Shown: positions 26,398 to 36,119, numbered from the stretch's first letter. The stretch is 64,000 nt of DNA from DASWTL01 sp035575925 (GCA_035575925.1 DATLXK010000038.1:5338-69337), one strand, 5' to 3'. Notes: generated by a model not told the origin, from the letters alone. Translations and numbers: made by a program.

Positions 26398-28209
26398 ATG
26401 AAGAAAACTTTTTATTCGATTATTGTATGTTGTTCACTCTTATTAGTCAGTATCAACACATTTTCGCAAAACTCAAATAATGTTATAAAAACATTGTTAA
26501 AAGAATATAAAGATGCAGAAAACTCAACCTTTCTGTTCAACAACAGATCAAAGATCATTCCCTTACAAAATTTGCATGAAAGTAAAATAGCAAGTGTAAA
26601 CCTGGGCTCGGATTATTCATTAGCTTTTGACAGCCTGTTAAAAAAATATGCCGCCATCAAAAGCTTTGACTTGTTGGATTATACTATACCAAACCATTCT
26701 GTTAATGATCTTAGTGAAGACCTTAAATTTTATAATACGATTGTAATACAAGTAAATCAGGGATCGTTAAATAACTCTGAGATAATAAAGTTTATATCAG
26801 AAACCATCAGAAATAAGAAAGTGATTATTACAGGGTTTGGAAATATAAAAGCATTACAGAAGCTTGAGGGCTTTTCAGTTCCAGTGATCTGGTGTGCTGA
26901 GAACTCATCCATTGGGGCTCAGTATGCTGCTCAACTCATTTTTGGCGGGGTTGCTGCAACAAATCAATTTACTAAAAATATAAGTTCAACCTTTCGTGCA
27001 GGCTCGGCATACACAACAGAAAAAGTTCGCTTAAAATATATTACCCCGGAGCAAGCGGGGCTTAGTTCAAACTCCCTGGACAGCATTGACGTAATTGCTG
27101 CAGAAGCCATCCGCGAAAAATCAACTCCAAGTGTTGTTGTTCTTGTTATTAAAGATGGTAACGTGATTTTTAATAAAGCCTATGGAACCCATACTTATGA
27201 GGGAACCCGGTCTGCTTCCATAAACGATATTTATGATCTGGCTTCCATTACTAAGGTATCAGCTACTACGGTTTCTGCGATGCGTTTGTTTGAGCAGAAA
27301 AAACTCAGCCTGGATAGTACACTGGGAGCTTACCTTCCGCGGGCAAGAAATACCGACAAACAAAATATGCTGGTACGCGATGTTTTGCTTCACCAATCGG
27401 GATTAGCCGGAATATCTTTTCATAACAAAATCAAGCCTGAAAATCATAGCACCGATTCATCTTATAATTTCCCGGTTAAAGTGGCCGATAACTACTTTTT
27501 GAGAAGAAACTACTTCCGCGATATTATGTGGCCCATTATCCTGACTTCTCCTGTGGTAAATGCCGGCAAATATAATTACACAGATTTCAGCTTGTATGTA
27601 ATGAAAGAGATTGTAGAACAGCAATCATCCATACCGATTGAGGAGTTTGTACAAAAAGAATTTTACCGGCCTTTAGGTATGCAAACTGCCGGCTATAATC
27701 CTTTAACGCGATTTCCCAAAGACCAGATAGTTCCAACCGAGGTAGATGATACTTTCCGGAAAACCTTAGTGCACGGTTATGTACATGATGAGGGAGCCGC
27801 TATGCTGGGAGGAGTTTCAGGGCATGCCGGGTTGTTTGCAAGCGCTACAGATCTGGGTATCCTGTACCAAATGCTGCTTAATAAAGGCTCTTATGGCGGT
27901 GTGCAATATTTTACACCGGAAACTGTTGATCTTTTTACTTCAAAACAATCTTTGGTAAGCAGACGCGGTTTGGGCTTTGATCGCAGGGAGATTAGTCCAT
28001 CAAGTTCATACCCTTCAAAATACGCGTCTCCCGAAACATTCGGACATACCGGCTTCACGGGTACCAATATCTGGGTTGATCCAAAATACAATCTCGTTTA
28101 TGTTTTCCTGTCCAATCGTGTGTATCCAAAAAGAACTGATAAATTATATGAAATAAATATCCGCCAACGCATTTTTGATACCATTTATAAAGCTATCCTA
28201 AAACCATAA
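26398..28209 (+). CDS. Class C beta-lactamase-like serine hydrolase with residual GH3-associated N-terminal domain
   Basis: An exported 603-residue protein. The start at 26398 gives a signal peptide (MKKTFYSIIVCCSLL, ending NTFSQ); an in-frame upstream ATG at 26314 would bury it. Residues about 230-600 are a class C beta-lactamase/esterase-type domain, with SxxK in LASITKVS, YxN-like YNYTD and GHTGFTGTN. In many Bacteroidetes this domain follows a NagZ-type GH3 glycosidase. Here residues about 30-215, including QLIFGGVAATNQF just before the lactamase domain, look like only the last alpha/beta part of such a fusion. The catalytic GH3 barrel is absent. A role in peptidoglycan fragment processing is inference. 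Confidence 0.8.
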   Translation: MKKTFYSIIVCCSLLLVSINTFSQNSNNVIKTLLKEYKDAENSTFLFNNRSKIIPLQNLHESKIASVNLGSDYSLAFDSLLKKYAAIKSFDLLDYTIPNHSVNDLSEDLKFYNTIVIQVNQGSLNNSEIIKFISETIRNKKVIITGFGNIKALQKLEGFSVPVIWCAENSSIGAQYAAQLIFGGVAATNQFTKNISSTFRAGSAYTTEKVRLKYITPEQAGLSSNSLDSIDVIAAEAIREKSTPSVVVLVIKDGNVIFNKAYGTHTYEGTRSASINDIYDLASITKVSATTVSAMRLFEQKKLSLDSTLGAYLPRARNTDKQNMLVRDVLLHQSGLAGISFHNKIKPENHSTDSSYNFPVKVADNYFLRRNYFRDIMWPIILTSPVVNAGKYNYTDFSLYVMKEIVEQQSSIPIEEFVQKEFYRPLGMQTAGYNPLTRFPKDQIVPTEVDDTFRKTLVHGYVHDEGAAMLGGVSGHAGLFASATDLGILYQMLLNKGSYGGVQYFTPETVDLFTSKQSLVSRRGLGFDRREISPSSSYPSKYASPETFGHTGFTGTNIWVDPKYNLVYVFLSNRVYPKRTDKLYEINIRQRIFDTIYKAILKP

Positions 28210-28339
28210 TATAATAAACCCCTTCAGCATGTATGAGCGAAAAAGCAATATAGAAGACCTGGGAGCCCGGATTAAGCCAGTATAAGCAAATGCGAACTAA
28301 ATATGTATTGTATTCTAATTAACTAATCATCTGTTGGAT

Positions 28340-29869
28340 ATGGCAAAGAAAAAATCACTGATACTTCTTTTAACTCTTGTTTTTAGTATTGAAGCATGGG
28401 CACAAATAAATAACAAACCTCCTAAACGCGAATTACGCGGTATATGGCTTACTACTGTGCAACACATAGATTGGCCCACAAAAGGGAATACGAATCCAAT
28501 TGCGCAGCAAAAGGAGATGATCGATATATTGGATAATCATCAAAAAACGGGCATTAATGCTATTTATCTGCAAATCAGGCCATCTGCCGACGCCTTTTAT
28601 GGCAGAGGAAGGGAATTATGGAGCCAGTTTTTAACAGGAAAACAAGGCGTTGCGCCAAATCCGGGCTGGGATCCTTTAGATTTTGCCATAAAAGAAGCAA
28701 ATAAACGAGGAATGGAATTGCATGCCTGGCTTAACCCATACCGGGCCACAAATGATCTCATTGACACTAATACCAGTCAAAATCACCTTACACGCACACA
28801 TCCTGAATGGTTTTTTACTTATGGAAGTAAAACTTACTTTAATCCGGGCTTGCCACAGGTAAGAGATTATATAGTACAGGTTGTGATGGATGTGGCTACA
28901 AATTATGATGTAGAAGGCATTCATTTTGATGATTATTTTTATCCGTATGGCGGCAAAACACCGGTACCTGATTCAGCAGCTTTTGCTCAATATGGCAAAC
29001 AATTTTCAAGCATTTATGACTGGCGGCGTAACAATATAGATGTACTGATAAAAACCCTTTCTGACAGTATTCATGCTACCAAAAAGCATTTAAAATTCGG
29101 AATAAGTCCGTATTCAATATGGCGCAACAAAGCAGACTCACCTGAAGGTTCAGAAACCAGCGGCAATGTAACTTTATATCATTCTATGTATGCAGATGTA
29201 CGTAAATGGACTAAAGAGGGATGGCTGGATTATGTAAATCCCCAGGTGTACTTTCCTTTTAATTATAAAGTTGCAGCATTTGAGAAACTGCACGACTGGT
29301 GGGCGGATAACGGGTATGGTAAGCATGTGTATATCGGACAGGCACCTTTTCTGGCTGAACGGGACGCTGAAGGATGGAGAGACCGGCAGCAATTGCCAAA
29401 CCAGGTACGTTACCTTCGCAAAAATCCGAACGTGCATGGCAGTATTTACTTTAGTTCTAAATCCGTAACCAACAATCTGGGTGGATTCAGAGACTCGCTT
29501 CGCAAAAGTTTTTATCAATATCCTGCCCTGGTACCAATCATGAAATGGCTGGATAGTGTGCCCCCCAATGCTCCTTCCAATTTGCTTGCTGTTGCAGAAA
29601 ACGGTCAAACAAAGTTAACCTGGCGCGCCCCTGCACCGGCATTTGATGGGGATAATGCGTATGGATTTGTGGTGTATAGATTTAATAATAATGAAGCTGT
29701 TAATCTGCTGGATCCAAAATATATTCTAAAAATAAACTTTGATGCCACAACCTCTTTTACAGACATTACAGCGCAACGCGGTAAAACGTACACGTATGCC
29801 GTAACTGCTATTGACCGTTTAAAAAATGAGAGCGGGGCTTCAAATACGGTTAAATTTAGTGTTCGCTGA
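28340..29869 (+). CDS. Family-10-like glycosyl hydrolase (GHL10/DUF187) with FN3 domain
   Basis: An exported glycosidase of 509 residues, paralogous to the protein at 7485. The ATG at 28340 follows an in-frame TTG at 28334; the signal peptide ends EAWAQ. The barrel shows PPKRELRGIWLTTVQHIDWP, MELHAWLNPYRAT, GIHFDDYFYPYGG and VHGSIYFSSK, with the paired aspartates intact. A single fibronectin type III domain covers about 415-509 (PPNAPSNLLAVAENGQTKLTW). There is no type IX sorting domain, so it should stay in the periplasm or leave by another route. It lies directly after the serine hydrolase gene (130 bases), which may point to a shared role in wall or glycan turnover. Confidence 0.87.
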   Translation: MAKKKSLILLLTLVFSIEAWAQINNKPPKRELRGIWLTTVQHIDWPTKGNTNPIAQQKEMIDILDNHQKTGINAIYLQIRPSADAFYGRGRELWSQFLTGKQGVAPNPGWDPLDFAIKEANKRGMELHAWLNPYRATNDLIDTNTSQNHLTRTHPEWFFTYGSKTYFNPGLPQVRDYIVQVVMDVATNYDVEGIHFDDYFYPYGGKTPVPDSAAFAQYGKQFSSIYDWRRNNIDVLIKTLSDSIHATKKHLKFGISPYSIWRNKADSPEGSETSGNVTLYHSMYADVRKWTKEGWLDYVNPQVYFPFNYKVAAFEKLHDWWADNGYGKHVYIGQAPFLAERDAEGWRDRQQLPNQVRYLRKNPNVHGSIYFSSKSVTNNLGGFRDSLRKSFYQYPALVPIMKWLDSVPPNAPSNLLAVAENGQTKLTWRAPAPAFDGDNAYGFVVYRFNNNEAVNLLDPKYILKINFDATTSFTDITAQRGKTYTYAVTAIDRLKNESGASNTVKFSVR

Positions 29870-29909
29870 TTAATCATATCCAAACCTAAACCGTAGCTAA
29901 TACTCCTGA

Positions 29910-29938
29910 TTTGTATATAAATAAGTTTTCCTATTTTG
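29910..29938 (+). promoter_or_regulatory. Candidate promoter for the Gfo/Idh/MocA gene
   Basis: TTTG (29910-29913), an 18-base spacer and TATTTTG (29932-29938) resemble the Bacteroidetes TTTG/TAnnTTTG promoter, one base short in the -7 element. The ATG follows 10 bases later. Confidence 0.35.
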
Positions 29939-29948
29939 CATCCTGATT

Positions 29949-30866
29949 ATGATAAAAATAGGGATTATTGGTCTGGGAAATATTGCTGGTAAAGCTTATT
30001 TGCCTGTTTTATGCGCACTGTCAGGATTTGAATTTCATTTGTGTTCAAGAAATGAGGAGCGATTAAAACAAATAAGTGCGGCATATCGCATCAGTGACAT
30101 ACATGCTGATGTGGATTCTTTAATTGATGCCGGTATTAGCGGAGCTTTTGTTCATACCGCTACTGATTCTCATTTAGATATTATTAAGAAACTGCTTGAA
30201 GCAAAGATTCATGTATTTGCAGACAAACCCATAACTTTGGATTATGAGCTGTCCAAACAACTGGTAGAACTAGCAGAAGCAAGAAATTTGCTTTTTATGA
30301 TCGGGTTTAACCGACGTTTTGCTCCAGCCTACCAATATCTTAAAGAAATACAAGAGCCTACGCTGATCATCATGCAAAAAAATCGCACATCCTTACCAGA
30401 TGAAGTGCGCAGGTTCATTCTTGATGATTTTATCCATGTGGTGGATACACTCTGTTTTCTTTTCCCCTACCCCATTGATAATTTAATTGTACAGGGCATA
30501 AAAAAGCAGGGAAAGCTTTACCAAGTTGTGCTGCAATTTGTTTCTAAAAGCGGTGCGGTTGCCATCGGAATTATGAACAGGGGAGGTAATGTAACGGAAG
30601 AAAAAGTGGAGGTTATGAGTGCTGCCATTAAGGCTGTTGCGATTAATGTATCCCAACTGGTTATTGAAAATTCAAATATTTCAGGAATAGCCAGATCAAA
30701 TGACTGGGAATCAACTCTTCATAAACGCGGATTTGAACCCATGATCAATTATTTTTTACAGGCCGTTACAACAAATAATTACAGCGCGTACAACTTACGG
30801 GATGCCTTATTTACGCATGAAATTTGCGAACGTATAGTTGAAAGACTTGAGAGCGAGCCGGAATAA
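29949..30866 (+). CDS. Gfo/Idh/MocA-family oxidoreductase
   Basis: A cytoplasmic NAD(P)-dependent sugar or cyclitol oxidoreductase of 305 residues. The Rossmann loop IGIIGLGNIAGKAYLP is at the very start. The family motif DKPITLDYELSKQLVE (about 92-107; EKP in most members) carries the substrate-site lysine, followed by FMIGFNRRFAPAY. The C-terminal alpha/beta domain is short but complete. It is alone between the glycosidase gene and the oppositely oriented ligD. The substrate cannot be read; processing of sugars released by the adjacent glycosidase is a guess. Confidence 0.88.
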   Translation: MIKIGIIGLGNIAGKAYLPVLCALSGFEFHLCSRNEERLKQISAAYRISDIHADVDSLIDAGISGAFVHTATDSHLDIIKKLLEAKIHVFADKPITLDYELSKQLVELAEARNLLFMIGFNRRFAPAYQYLKEIQEPTLIIMQKNRTSLPDEVRRFILDDFIHVVDTLCFLFPYPIDNLIVQGIKKQGKLYQVVLQFVSKSGAVAIGIMNRGGNVTEEKVEVMSAAIKAVAINVSQLVIENSNISGIARSNDWESTLHKRGFEPMINYFLQAVTTNNYSAYNLRDALFTHEICERIVERLESEPE

Positions 30867-30900
30867 TTTAACTTGTTTAGAAATTATAAAACAACTGCCA

Positions 30901-33567
30901 TTATTTTAAGCTCTGAAGCTTAGCCAATGCTTTTTCCAGATCAATGCCATTACCAAGGGCGGGCTTAAAAATATCACCTACTTCTTTAAGGCGTTGTATG
31001 GAATTGAATATCGTAAAGTCTTTCATCTTCAGGCCTTTTTTTACTTCATCCCAATGCAGGGGCATTGAAACTGTTGCGCCGGGTTTTGGTCGCAGGGAAT
31101 AAGGGCCCGCTATGGTAGCCCCCGGGCGGTTCTGTAAAAAGTCGAGATACATTTTACCATCCCTGTTTTTTATATGCCGTTCCAGGCTGGTGTAATCCGG
31201 CAATTCCTTATGCACCATATTTACGATGAGCCGGGCAAACAACTGCGATTGGTCATACGTGTACTTAGCGCCCATAGGAATATAAATGTGAATACCGGTT
31301 GAACCGGAAGTTTTGCAATAACAAGGCACATCCATGGCATCAAGCACTTTTTTAACTACTTGTGCAGCTTCAATTACCTGGTCGAATGTGTTTTTATCCG
31401 GATCAAGATCTATGATACACCAGTCAGGATGATCCGGAGACTGGATCCTGCTAAACCATGGATTCATTTCTATACATCCCAGCGATGCCATCCACAATAA
31501 ACTGGCTTCATCATTGCCTACTAAATATTCCTTAGGCTCACCATCGCTGGTAACGTATGGAAATGTTTCTGCCCAATCCGGTGCTTTGTCTTTTATGTTC
31601 TTCTGGTAAAAGCTTTTTCCATGAATACCATTGGGAAAACGGTTAAGCGACTGAGGCCTGTCCTTCAGATAGGGTAAAATATATTCCGCCACCTGGTAGT
31701 AGTAGTTAAACATGTCCCGTTTGGTAACACCATCTTCAGGCCAGTATAATTTGCTCAGATTTGTAAATTTAAGATCATGTCCGCAAACCTTGCGCACTTG
31801 GGTTTCATCTTTCGGGTTTAACAACGTTTTGCGGACTTTTCCTTTTGACGGGCTGATAATCTTCTTTTTAACCAGCTCATGCTCCTCCTCTACTACTTCT
31901 TCGGTATGCAGGGCTATTTCCCGTACTACATCCTTCGCATTTTTATCCACCCTCATGCCTTCAAAAGACGGATGGCGGAATACACCATCGCCGGTCACTT
32001 CTGTAAAGCTTACCTCACACACCAGCTCCGGCTTTAGCCAGGTGGCATTTGCTTTTGGCGGATTCGGACGAAAACGCGAGGGCTTATTATAATCAGGGAC
32101 GTGATTAAACGGACTTTCAGCAACAATTAATGGCTTAAACATGGCCATCATCTCTTTTTGCAATTTATCAGAAAAGCCAGTACCTACCTTACCTGCGTAC
32201 TGTAACGATCCATGCTCATATACTCCAAGCAATAATGAGCTAAATGTTTTTGCAGACCCCTCATTCCGGGTAAATCCTGCAATAATTACCTCCTGACGCT
32301 TATTGATCTTAATTTTAAGCCATTCCTTCGAACGGCGGTCCGGGCTGTACGTACTATTTGCCTTCTTTGCAATTATACCCTCTAGTTCCATTTTTGAGGC
32401 AGCATCAAAAAAATCCGTTCCGCTGGCATCGAAGGTCTTGCTCAGACGGATCATATCCTCTGCGGGAAGCATTTCCTCAAGAACTGTTCTTCGTTCCCTG
32501 AGCGGAAGATCTACCAGATTTTTTCCATCATACCACAGCATATCGAACACATAAAAAACCAGTTCTCCGTCAGCTTCGCTTCGCCAGTTTTGTAAAGAGC
32601 CAAAATCAGAACGGCCTTTGTCGTTTAACACCACCAGCTCCCCATCCAGCACCGCGTTGATTTTCCATTTTGTTAATGCCTGATGAACGGGGTAGAACTT
32701 TGCATCGAAGGATTTTTTATTCCTGGAGATCAGCTCAACTTTTCCCTTATTAACTAATGCAACGGCACGATAACCATCCCATTTAATTTCATACAGCCAG
32801 TCCGGATCATCAAATGGTTTATCTACCAGCGTAGCTAGCATAGGCTTAAAGGCTGCTGGAGATGCAGTTTTTGGTGCATTTTTAAGAATGTCAGACGCAT
32901 TACCTACCGGAAGTGCAACTGAATCTTTCAGGGCCTTTGCAGATTGCTTTTTGCCTGTCTTTCCAGGTTTATTACTGTTCCAGATATTATCGCTGCTCTT
33001 TGCAATTGCTTCCAGGGTTTTACCAGAGAGCACCGATTTGTCATTTTTGGTAATATCTGTTTTGGCAGCATGCTCATCTTTATGCTTGATCAGCAGCCAG
33101 CCATTTTCACCCATGCCATGGGTCTTAACCAGCGCAAACTCGCCCTGAAGCTTTTTACCGTGAAGTTTTATTTTTAAGGATCCCTCTTTTAACTGTTTAA
33201 GCAAATGTGTTTCCTGCGCTTTTTTTTCCTTAATTTCTTCGATAGGCTCATACGTTCCTTCATCCCATACAATCACCGTACCGCCACCATACTGACCTGC
33301 GGGTATAATCCCTTCGAAGGTGCGGTAATCAAACGGATGATCTTCCACCATCATAGCGAGGCGTTTTATTGCAGGGTCGGTAGAAGGCCCTTTAGGCACC
33401 GCCCAGCTTTTTAATACCCCTTCCATCTCCAGGCGAAAATCATAATGCAGGTGAGATGCTGCATGCTTCTGGATCACATATCGTAATTCGGTTTGCGCCC
33501 CTTTTCCGCCGGTTGGCTCGGGAGTAATGTTAAAGCTTCGTTTCTGTTTGTACTTTTCGAGTGCCAT
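30901..33567 (-). CDS. ligD: DNA ligase D (phosphoesterase-ligase-polymerase) of bacterial NHEJ
   Basis: LigD processes and joins double-strand breaks, normally with Ku. The start at 33567 (MALEKYKQKRSF) is preferred over an ATG 69 bases upstream because it begins at the conserved N-terminus. The 888 residues hold a 3'-phosphoesterase domain (about 15-170; HLHYDFRLEMEG). The ATP-dependent ligase has adenylation Lys262 in YEIKWDGYRA and an OB domain. A primase-like polymerase domain (about 600-880) has SLNRFPNGI, the catalytic acidic WCIIDLDPD and HIYIPMG. All catalytic motifs are present. No Ku gene is in the window on either side. A tiny DUF3606 gene follows upstream on the same strand. Confidence 0.96.
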   Translation of the reverse strand: MALEKYKQKRSFNITPEPTGGKGAQTELRYVIQKHAASHLHYDFRLEMEGVLKSWAVPKGPSTDPAIKRLAMMVEDHPFDYRTFEGIIPAGQYGGGTVIVWDEGTYEPIEEIKEKKAQETHLLKQLKEGSLKIKLHGKKLQGEFALVKTHGMGENGWLLIKHKDEHAAKTDITKNDKSVLSGKTLEAIAKSSDNIWNSNKPGKTGKKQSAKALKDSVALPVGNASDILKNAPKTASPAAFKPMLATLVDKPFDDPDWLYEIKWDGYRAVALVNKGKVELISRNKKSFDAKFYPVHQALTKWKINAVLDGELVVLNDKGRSDFGSLQNWRSEADGELVFYVFDMLWYDGKNLVDLPLRERRTVLEEMLPAEDMIRLSKTFDASGTDFFDAASKMELEGIIAKKANSTYSPDRRSKEWLKIKINKRQEVIIAGFTRNEGSAKTFSSLLLGVYEHGSLQYAGKVGTGFSDKLQKEMMAMFKPLIVAESPFNHVPDYNKPSRFRPNPPKANATWLKPELVCEVSFTEVTGDGVFRHPSFEGMRVDKNAKDVVREIALHTEEVVEEEHELVKKKIISPSKGKVRKTLLNPKDETQVRKVCGHDLKFTNLSKLYWPEDGVTKRDMFNYYYQVAEYILPYLKDRPQSLNRFPNGIHGKSFYQKNIKDKAPDWAETFPYVTSDGEPKEYLVGNDEASLLWMASLGCIEMNPWFSRIQSPDHPDWCIIDLDPDKNTFDQVIEAAQVVKKVLDAMDVPCYCKTSGSTGIHIYIPMGAKYTYDQSQLFARLIVNMVHKELPDYTSLERHIKNRDGKMYLDFLQNRPGATIAGPYSLRPKPGATVSMPLHWDEVKKGLKMKDFTIFNSIQRLKEVGDIFKPALGNGIDLEKALAKLQSLK

Positions 33568-33692
33568 AGAATATGCCTCTGCCTTAATTCTAAAAATACT
33601 ACTCTGAACTTTTGCCAGAAGCAAATATCTAAACACACGGACGCCTTTCAGCTTCGTTCAGGGATTAAAAAACTCGTTACGATGGAAAGAGG

Positions 33693-33872
33693 CTACTTTT
33701 TTTTATCCTTAATATACTTTTCGATTACAGACCGTTCATTTGAGCCGGTAGCTCTTTTAGCACCACCAATTGCCTGGCTGCTTACACCCAGCTTGTCTGC
33801 CAGGTATTTTACTTCATAATCCTGTGAAGAATTCACTTTGTTGCGGTCTGTTTTTACTCCTTTAGTTGCCAT
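33693..33872 (-). CDS. DUF3606 small protein
   Basis: A 59-residue protein matching the DUF3606 family, found by reading the minus strand: it begins MATKGVKTDR and continues YLADKLGVSSQAIGGAK, ending KYIKDKKK. The helix-turn-helix-like pattern DKLGVSSQAIGGAK is typical of the family. Such proteins are common in bacteria with LigD and stress genes, and their function is not established. It lies 125 bases upstream of ligD on the same strand and could share its promoter. Confidence 0.8.
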   Translation of the reverse strand: MATKGVKTDRNKVNSSQDYEVKYLADKLGVSSQAIGGAKRATGSNERSVIEKYIKDKKK

Positions 33873-33969
33873 GTTCTTATAGATTGATTGTCTCTTTTAA
33901 CAAAAAACTTATGTGAATAGTTTTGCAGAACAAAAGCAGGCATTAAATACTTTAAGTAAAAACACCGCT

Positions 33970-34206
33970 ATGGATCAGTTCATTGTACCCATTAAGAAAG
34001 AAAATTTAACCGTTAATTTCGAGATCAGGGATTACCCGCACGACGATGACCATACCTGTAAGTTCGAAGTTTACCTTGAGGACCAATTTGTAGCCAGCTT
34101 TGAACCTGACCGTCACGGTCACCTGCACATCTGTAAAAATCCAGGGAAAATTGAAAGGGAAACCTTGCACACCATTTCGGATGAGATAGAAAAACATCAC
34201 TGGTAA
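33970..34206 (+). CDS. Small conserved hypothetical protein
   Basis: A 78-residue acidic, histidine-rich cytoplasmic protein starting MDQFIVPIKKEN. I chose the ATG at 33970 over an in-frame GTG 57 bases upstream, which lies within an ATGTGA. The product has DYPHDDDHTCKFEVYLEDQF and HGHLHICKNPG. Strand-like segments suggest a small beta fold. I do not recognise a named family. It diverges from the DUF3606 gene, with 97 bases between the starts, and converges on the malate synthase homologue. Confidence 0.65.
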   Translation: MDQFIVPIKKENLTVNFEIRDYPHDDDHTCKFEVYLEDQFVASFEPDRHGHLHICKNPGKIERETLHTISDEIEKHHW

Positions 34207-34223
34207 CCTGGCCTTCCTCGTAT

Positions 34224-36113
34224 TTATTGATATTTAAAATCCAGGTTCTCAGTTATACGCCTGCCCTCTTTAATAAAAGTTTGTGTATATAACTGAATTC
34301 TTTGCTGTGCTGTCTGCAGGTTATTAGTATTCAGGTTGATATTCAGAAGATCTACAAACCATGGAATTTTAACCTGGCTGAGTGTGTACACATTTGCTAT
34401 TTCCCGGGCGATAGGAAGCGTGGTGGTTTTTGAAGAGTCAAATACATCTTTATTACCTGCGTTCAGCAATTTTTCATATTCTTCATCCATCAATCTTTTA
34501 TATAGGTCTGATGAAAAAACGTCACCTGGTTTTATTCCTGTTTCGGGATCGGCTTCGGTAAAAACAGCCCCTTTATGAAGCCATTCCCACAAAATGCTCA
34601 GCCGGATCTCGCCGGTAGCCATATCTTCCATCAGATATAAAATATCTTCGTTACCAAAAAAATCTGCTGCTTTTAATGCCGCCGCCTGCATTCCCTGGCC
34701 AAAAGCATTGCCATATTGCACTGCAACACTAAGCAGGTTGCGCGCACCGCGAATGGTGGTCGGCGCCGATTCAATTAATATCAGTCCGTTACCATCCTGC
34801 TGGGTGTATGTAAGGCGTGGAAAATCTCTGCCTAACTGGTTTGGCTCACCAGCTTTCTCCCATACAGGTCTTACTATGTTTACCATTTTCCAATGCGCTA
34901 CCCATTTTCCGCTTGCACCTTCCTGTTGTTCACGCCGGGCTCCGGCTACCGCTTTTTTCATGCTTTCTGCTACACCTTCTGCTGAGCCTACAGGGATATT
35001 AGGCTCCATCCCTCCCTGCCACAGGGCAAAATTTCCATTTATATCCGGGGTATTTACCGTTCGCCTAACACGATCTTCATAGTTTCGCATATAGCCGTAG
35101 GTCATGGTGATGGCTTCGATATTGGGATTGATAAATTCTTTATCCCATGCCATTGCATCAGCCACACTATTTATATAATCCCATCTGCCTGTATTATATC
35201 CTACAAAATGCTTCCCAAGAACGGCGCGGATCTCAATTAACTGGTGCGTTGCTTCCAGTTGCTCAACAAGTAAATACACTTTAACAGTGCCGACAGGCAG
35301 ACCAAGATGGGTTTCCAGGGCCACCAGCATCTCATTCCACACGGCGGCCTCCTCAGCGGTTTGTACCTTAGGCAGATATAATATAATAGATGATCCTGCT
35401 TTTTGCAGTTCTTTATAGTTATTTACCACATATAATGTCAAATCAACAATAGAAGCGGCCATGGCTACCCCGTTTGCATCGCGGATATGACGGTCGTCAA
35501 GGTGCAGGCCGCGTGCACGGAATATCTTAGTTGTAAAGTCAAGCTGTTGTTTCCAGTCGCTGATTATTTCATGACCAAGAAAACCTGCTGACCAGCGGTT
35601 CATTTCTTTTGAAACCTGTTCCGCCACTTTTAAAAACACAGGATCTTTACGGATAGCCAGCTTAAGATTACGCTGATTATCCAGCGACATCGTACCTGTC
35701 TGTCCCAATGCATCTTCGCCATCAAACATCCATCCATCAGCACCGGAAAGCAAAGCATAGGCCGCATTACGGATACTGCTCTCTAAAGGTGCGTTTGGCT
35801 TAGCAGCGGGACCTGTGCCCTGGATCCATTGGCGTTGAAGATCATCAGGGATAACTGAACCTTCAAATTTACCGTCGCGTGCGTCCTGCACTTTTATATT
35901 GGTTCGGGGGATATTACTTTCTGCATCCAGGAATGTGATCCTGGTTTTATTTTTAAAACGTTCTGCTCTTTGCTTAATACGTGCAGCCATAACTTCTTTA
36001 ATGGTTGCATTAAAAGGCGCTAATACGGTAAGGGCCGAAAGTGCTTCAGAGGTATATATGTCATTATAAATTTCTTCCAGTTTATCCCGAATATTCATGG
36101 TATGATTAGTCAT
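34224..36113 (-). CDS. Malate synthase homologue in a lut-type operon
   Basis: Malate synthases join glyoxylate and acetyl-CoA to malate. The 629 residues align along their length with MSA-type enzymes: FRARGLHLDDRHI (the Arg that contacts glyoxylate), VYLLVEQLEATHQ, FVGYNTGRWDYINS (metal Asp) and YLMEDMATGEIRLSILWEWLH, whose Asp is the family's catalytic base. It is about 95 residues longer than E. coli AceB and diverges at WVAHWKMV, where most have WIAHP. It lies 6 bases after lutC, the last gene of the operon, and no isocitrate lyase is present. This suggests use of glyoxylate from a 2-hydroxyacid rather than the glyoxylate shunt. The homology is clear; the acceptor substrate could differ. 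Confidence 0.78.
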   Translation of the reverse strand: MTNHTMNIRDKLEEIYNDIYTSEALSALTVLAPFNATIKEVMAARIKQRAERFKNKTRITFLDAESNIPRTNIKVQDARDGKFEGSVIPDDLQRQWIQGTGPAAKPNAPLESSIRNAAYALLSGADGWMFDGEDALGQTGTMSLDNQRNLKLAIRKDPVFLKVAEQVSKEMNRWSAGFLGHEIISDWKQQLDFTTKIFRARGLHLDDRHIRDANGVAMAASIVDLTLYVVNNYKELQKAGSSIILYLPKVQTAEEAAVWNEMLVALETHLGLPVGTVKVYLLVEQLEATHQLIEIRAVLGKHFVGYNTGRWDYINSVADAMAWDKEFINPNIEAITMTYGYMRNYEDRVRRTVNTPDINGNFALWQGGMEPNIPVGSAEGVAESMKKAVAGARREQQEGASGKWVAHWKMVNIVRPVWEKAGEPNQLGRDFPRLTYTQQDGNGLILIESAPTTIRGARNLLSVAVQYGNAFGQGMQAAALKAADFFGNEDILYLMEDMATGEIRLSILWEWLHKGAVFTEADPETGIKPGDVFSSDLYKRLMDEEYEKLLNAGNKDVFDSSKTTTLPIAREIANVYTLSQVKIPWFVDLLNINLNTNNLQTAQQRIQLYTQTFIKEGRRITENLDFKYQ

Positions 36114-36119
36114 AAGCTT

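Noticed and set aside
29174..29608. A 144-codon open frame opposite the second glycosidase
   Set aside because: Composition is not protein-like, and it overlaps a well-conserved TIM-barrel and FN3 region.
34594..35082. A 162-codon open frame on the plus strand opposite the malate synthase homologue
   Set aside because: It has no homology-like pattern and the opposite frame is clearly the real gene.
34224..36113. Glyoxylate-shunt malate synthase
   Set aside because: No isocitrate lyase is near, and the gene is embedded in a lut-type operon; it is kept as a homologue only.
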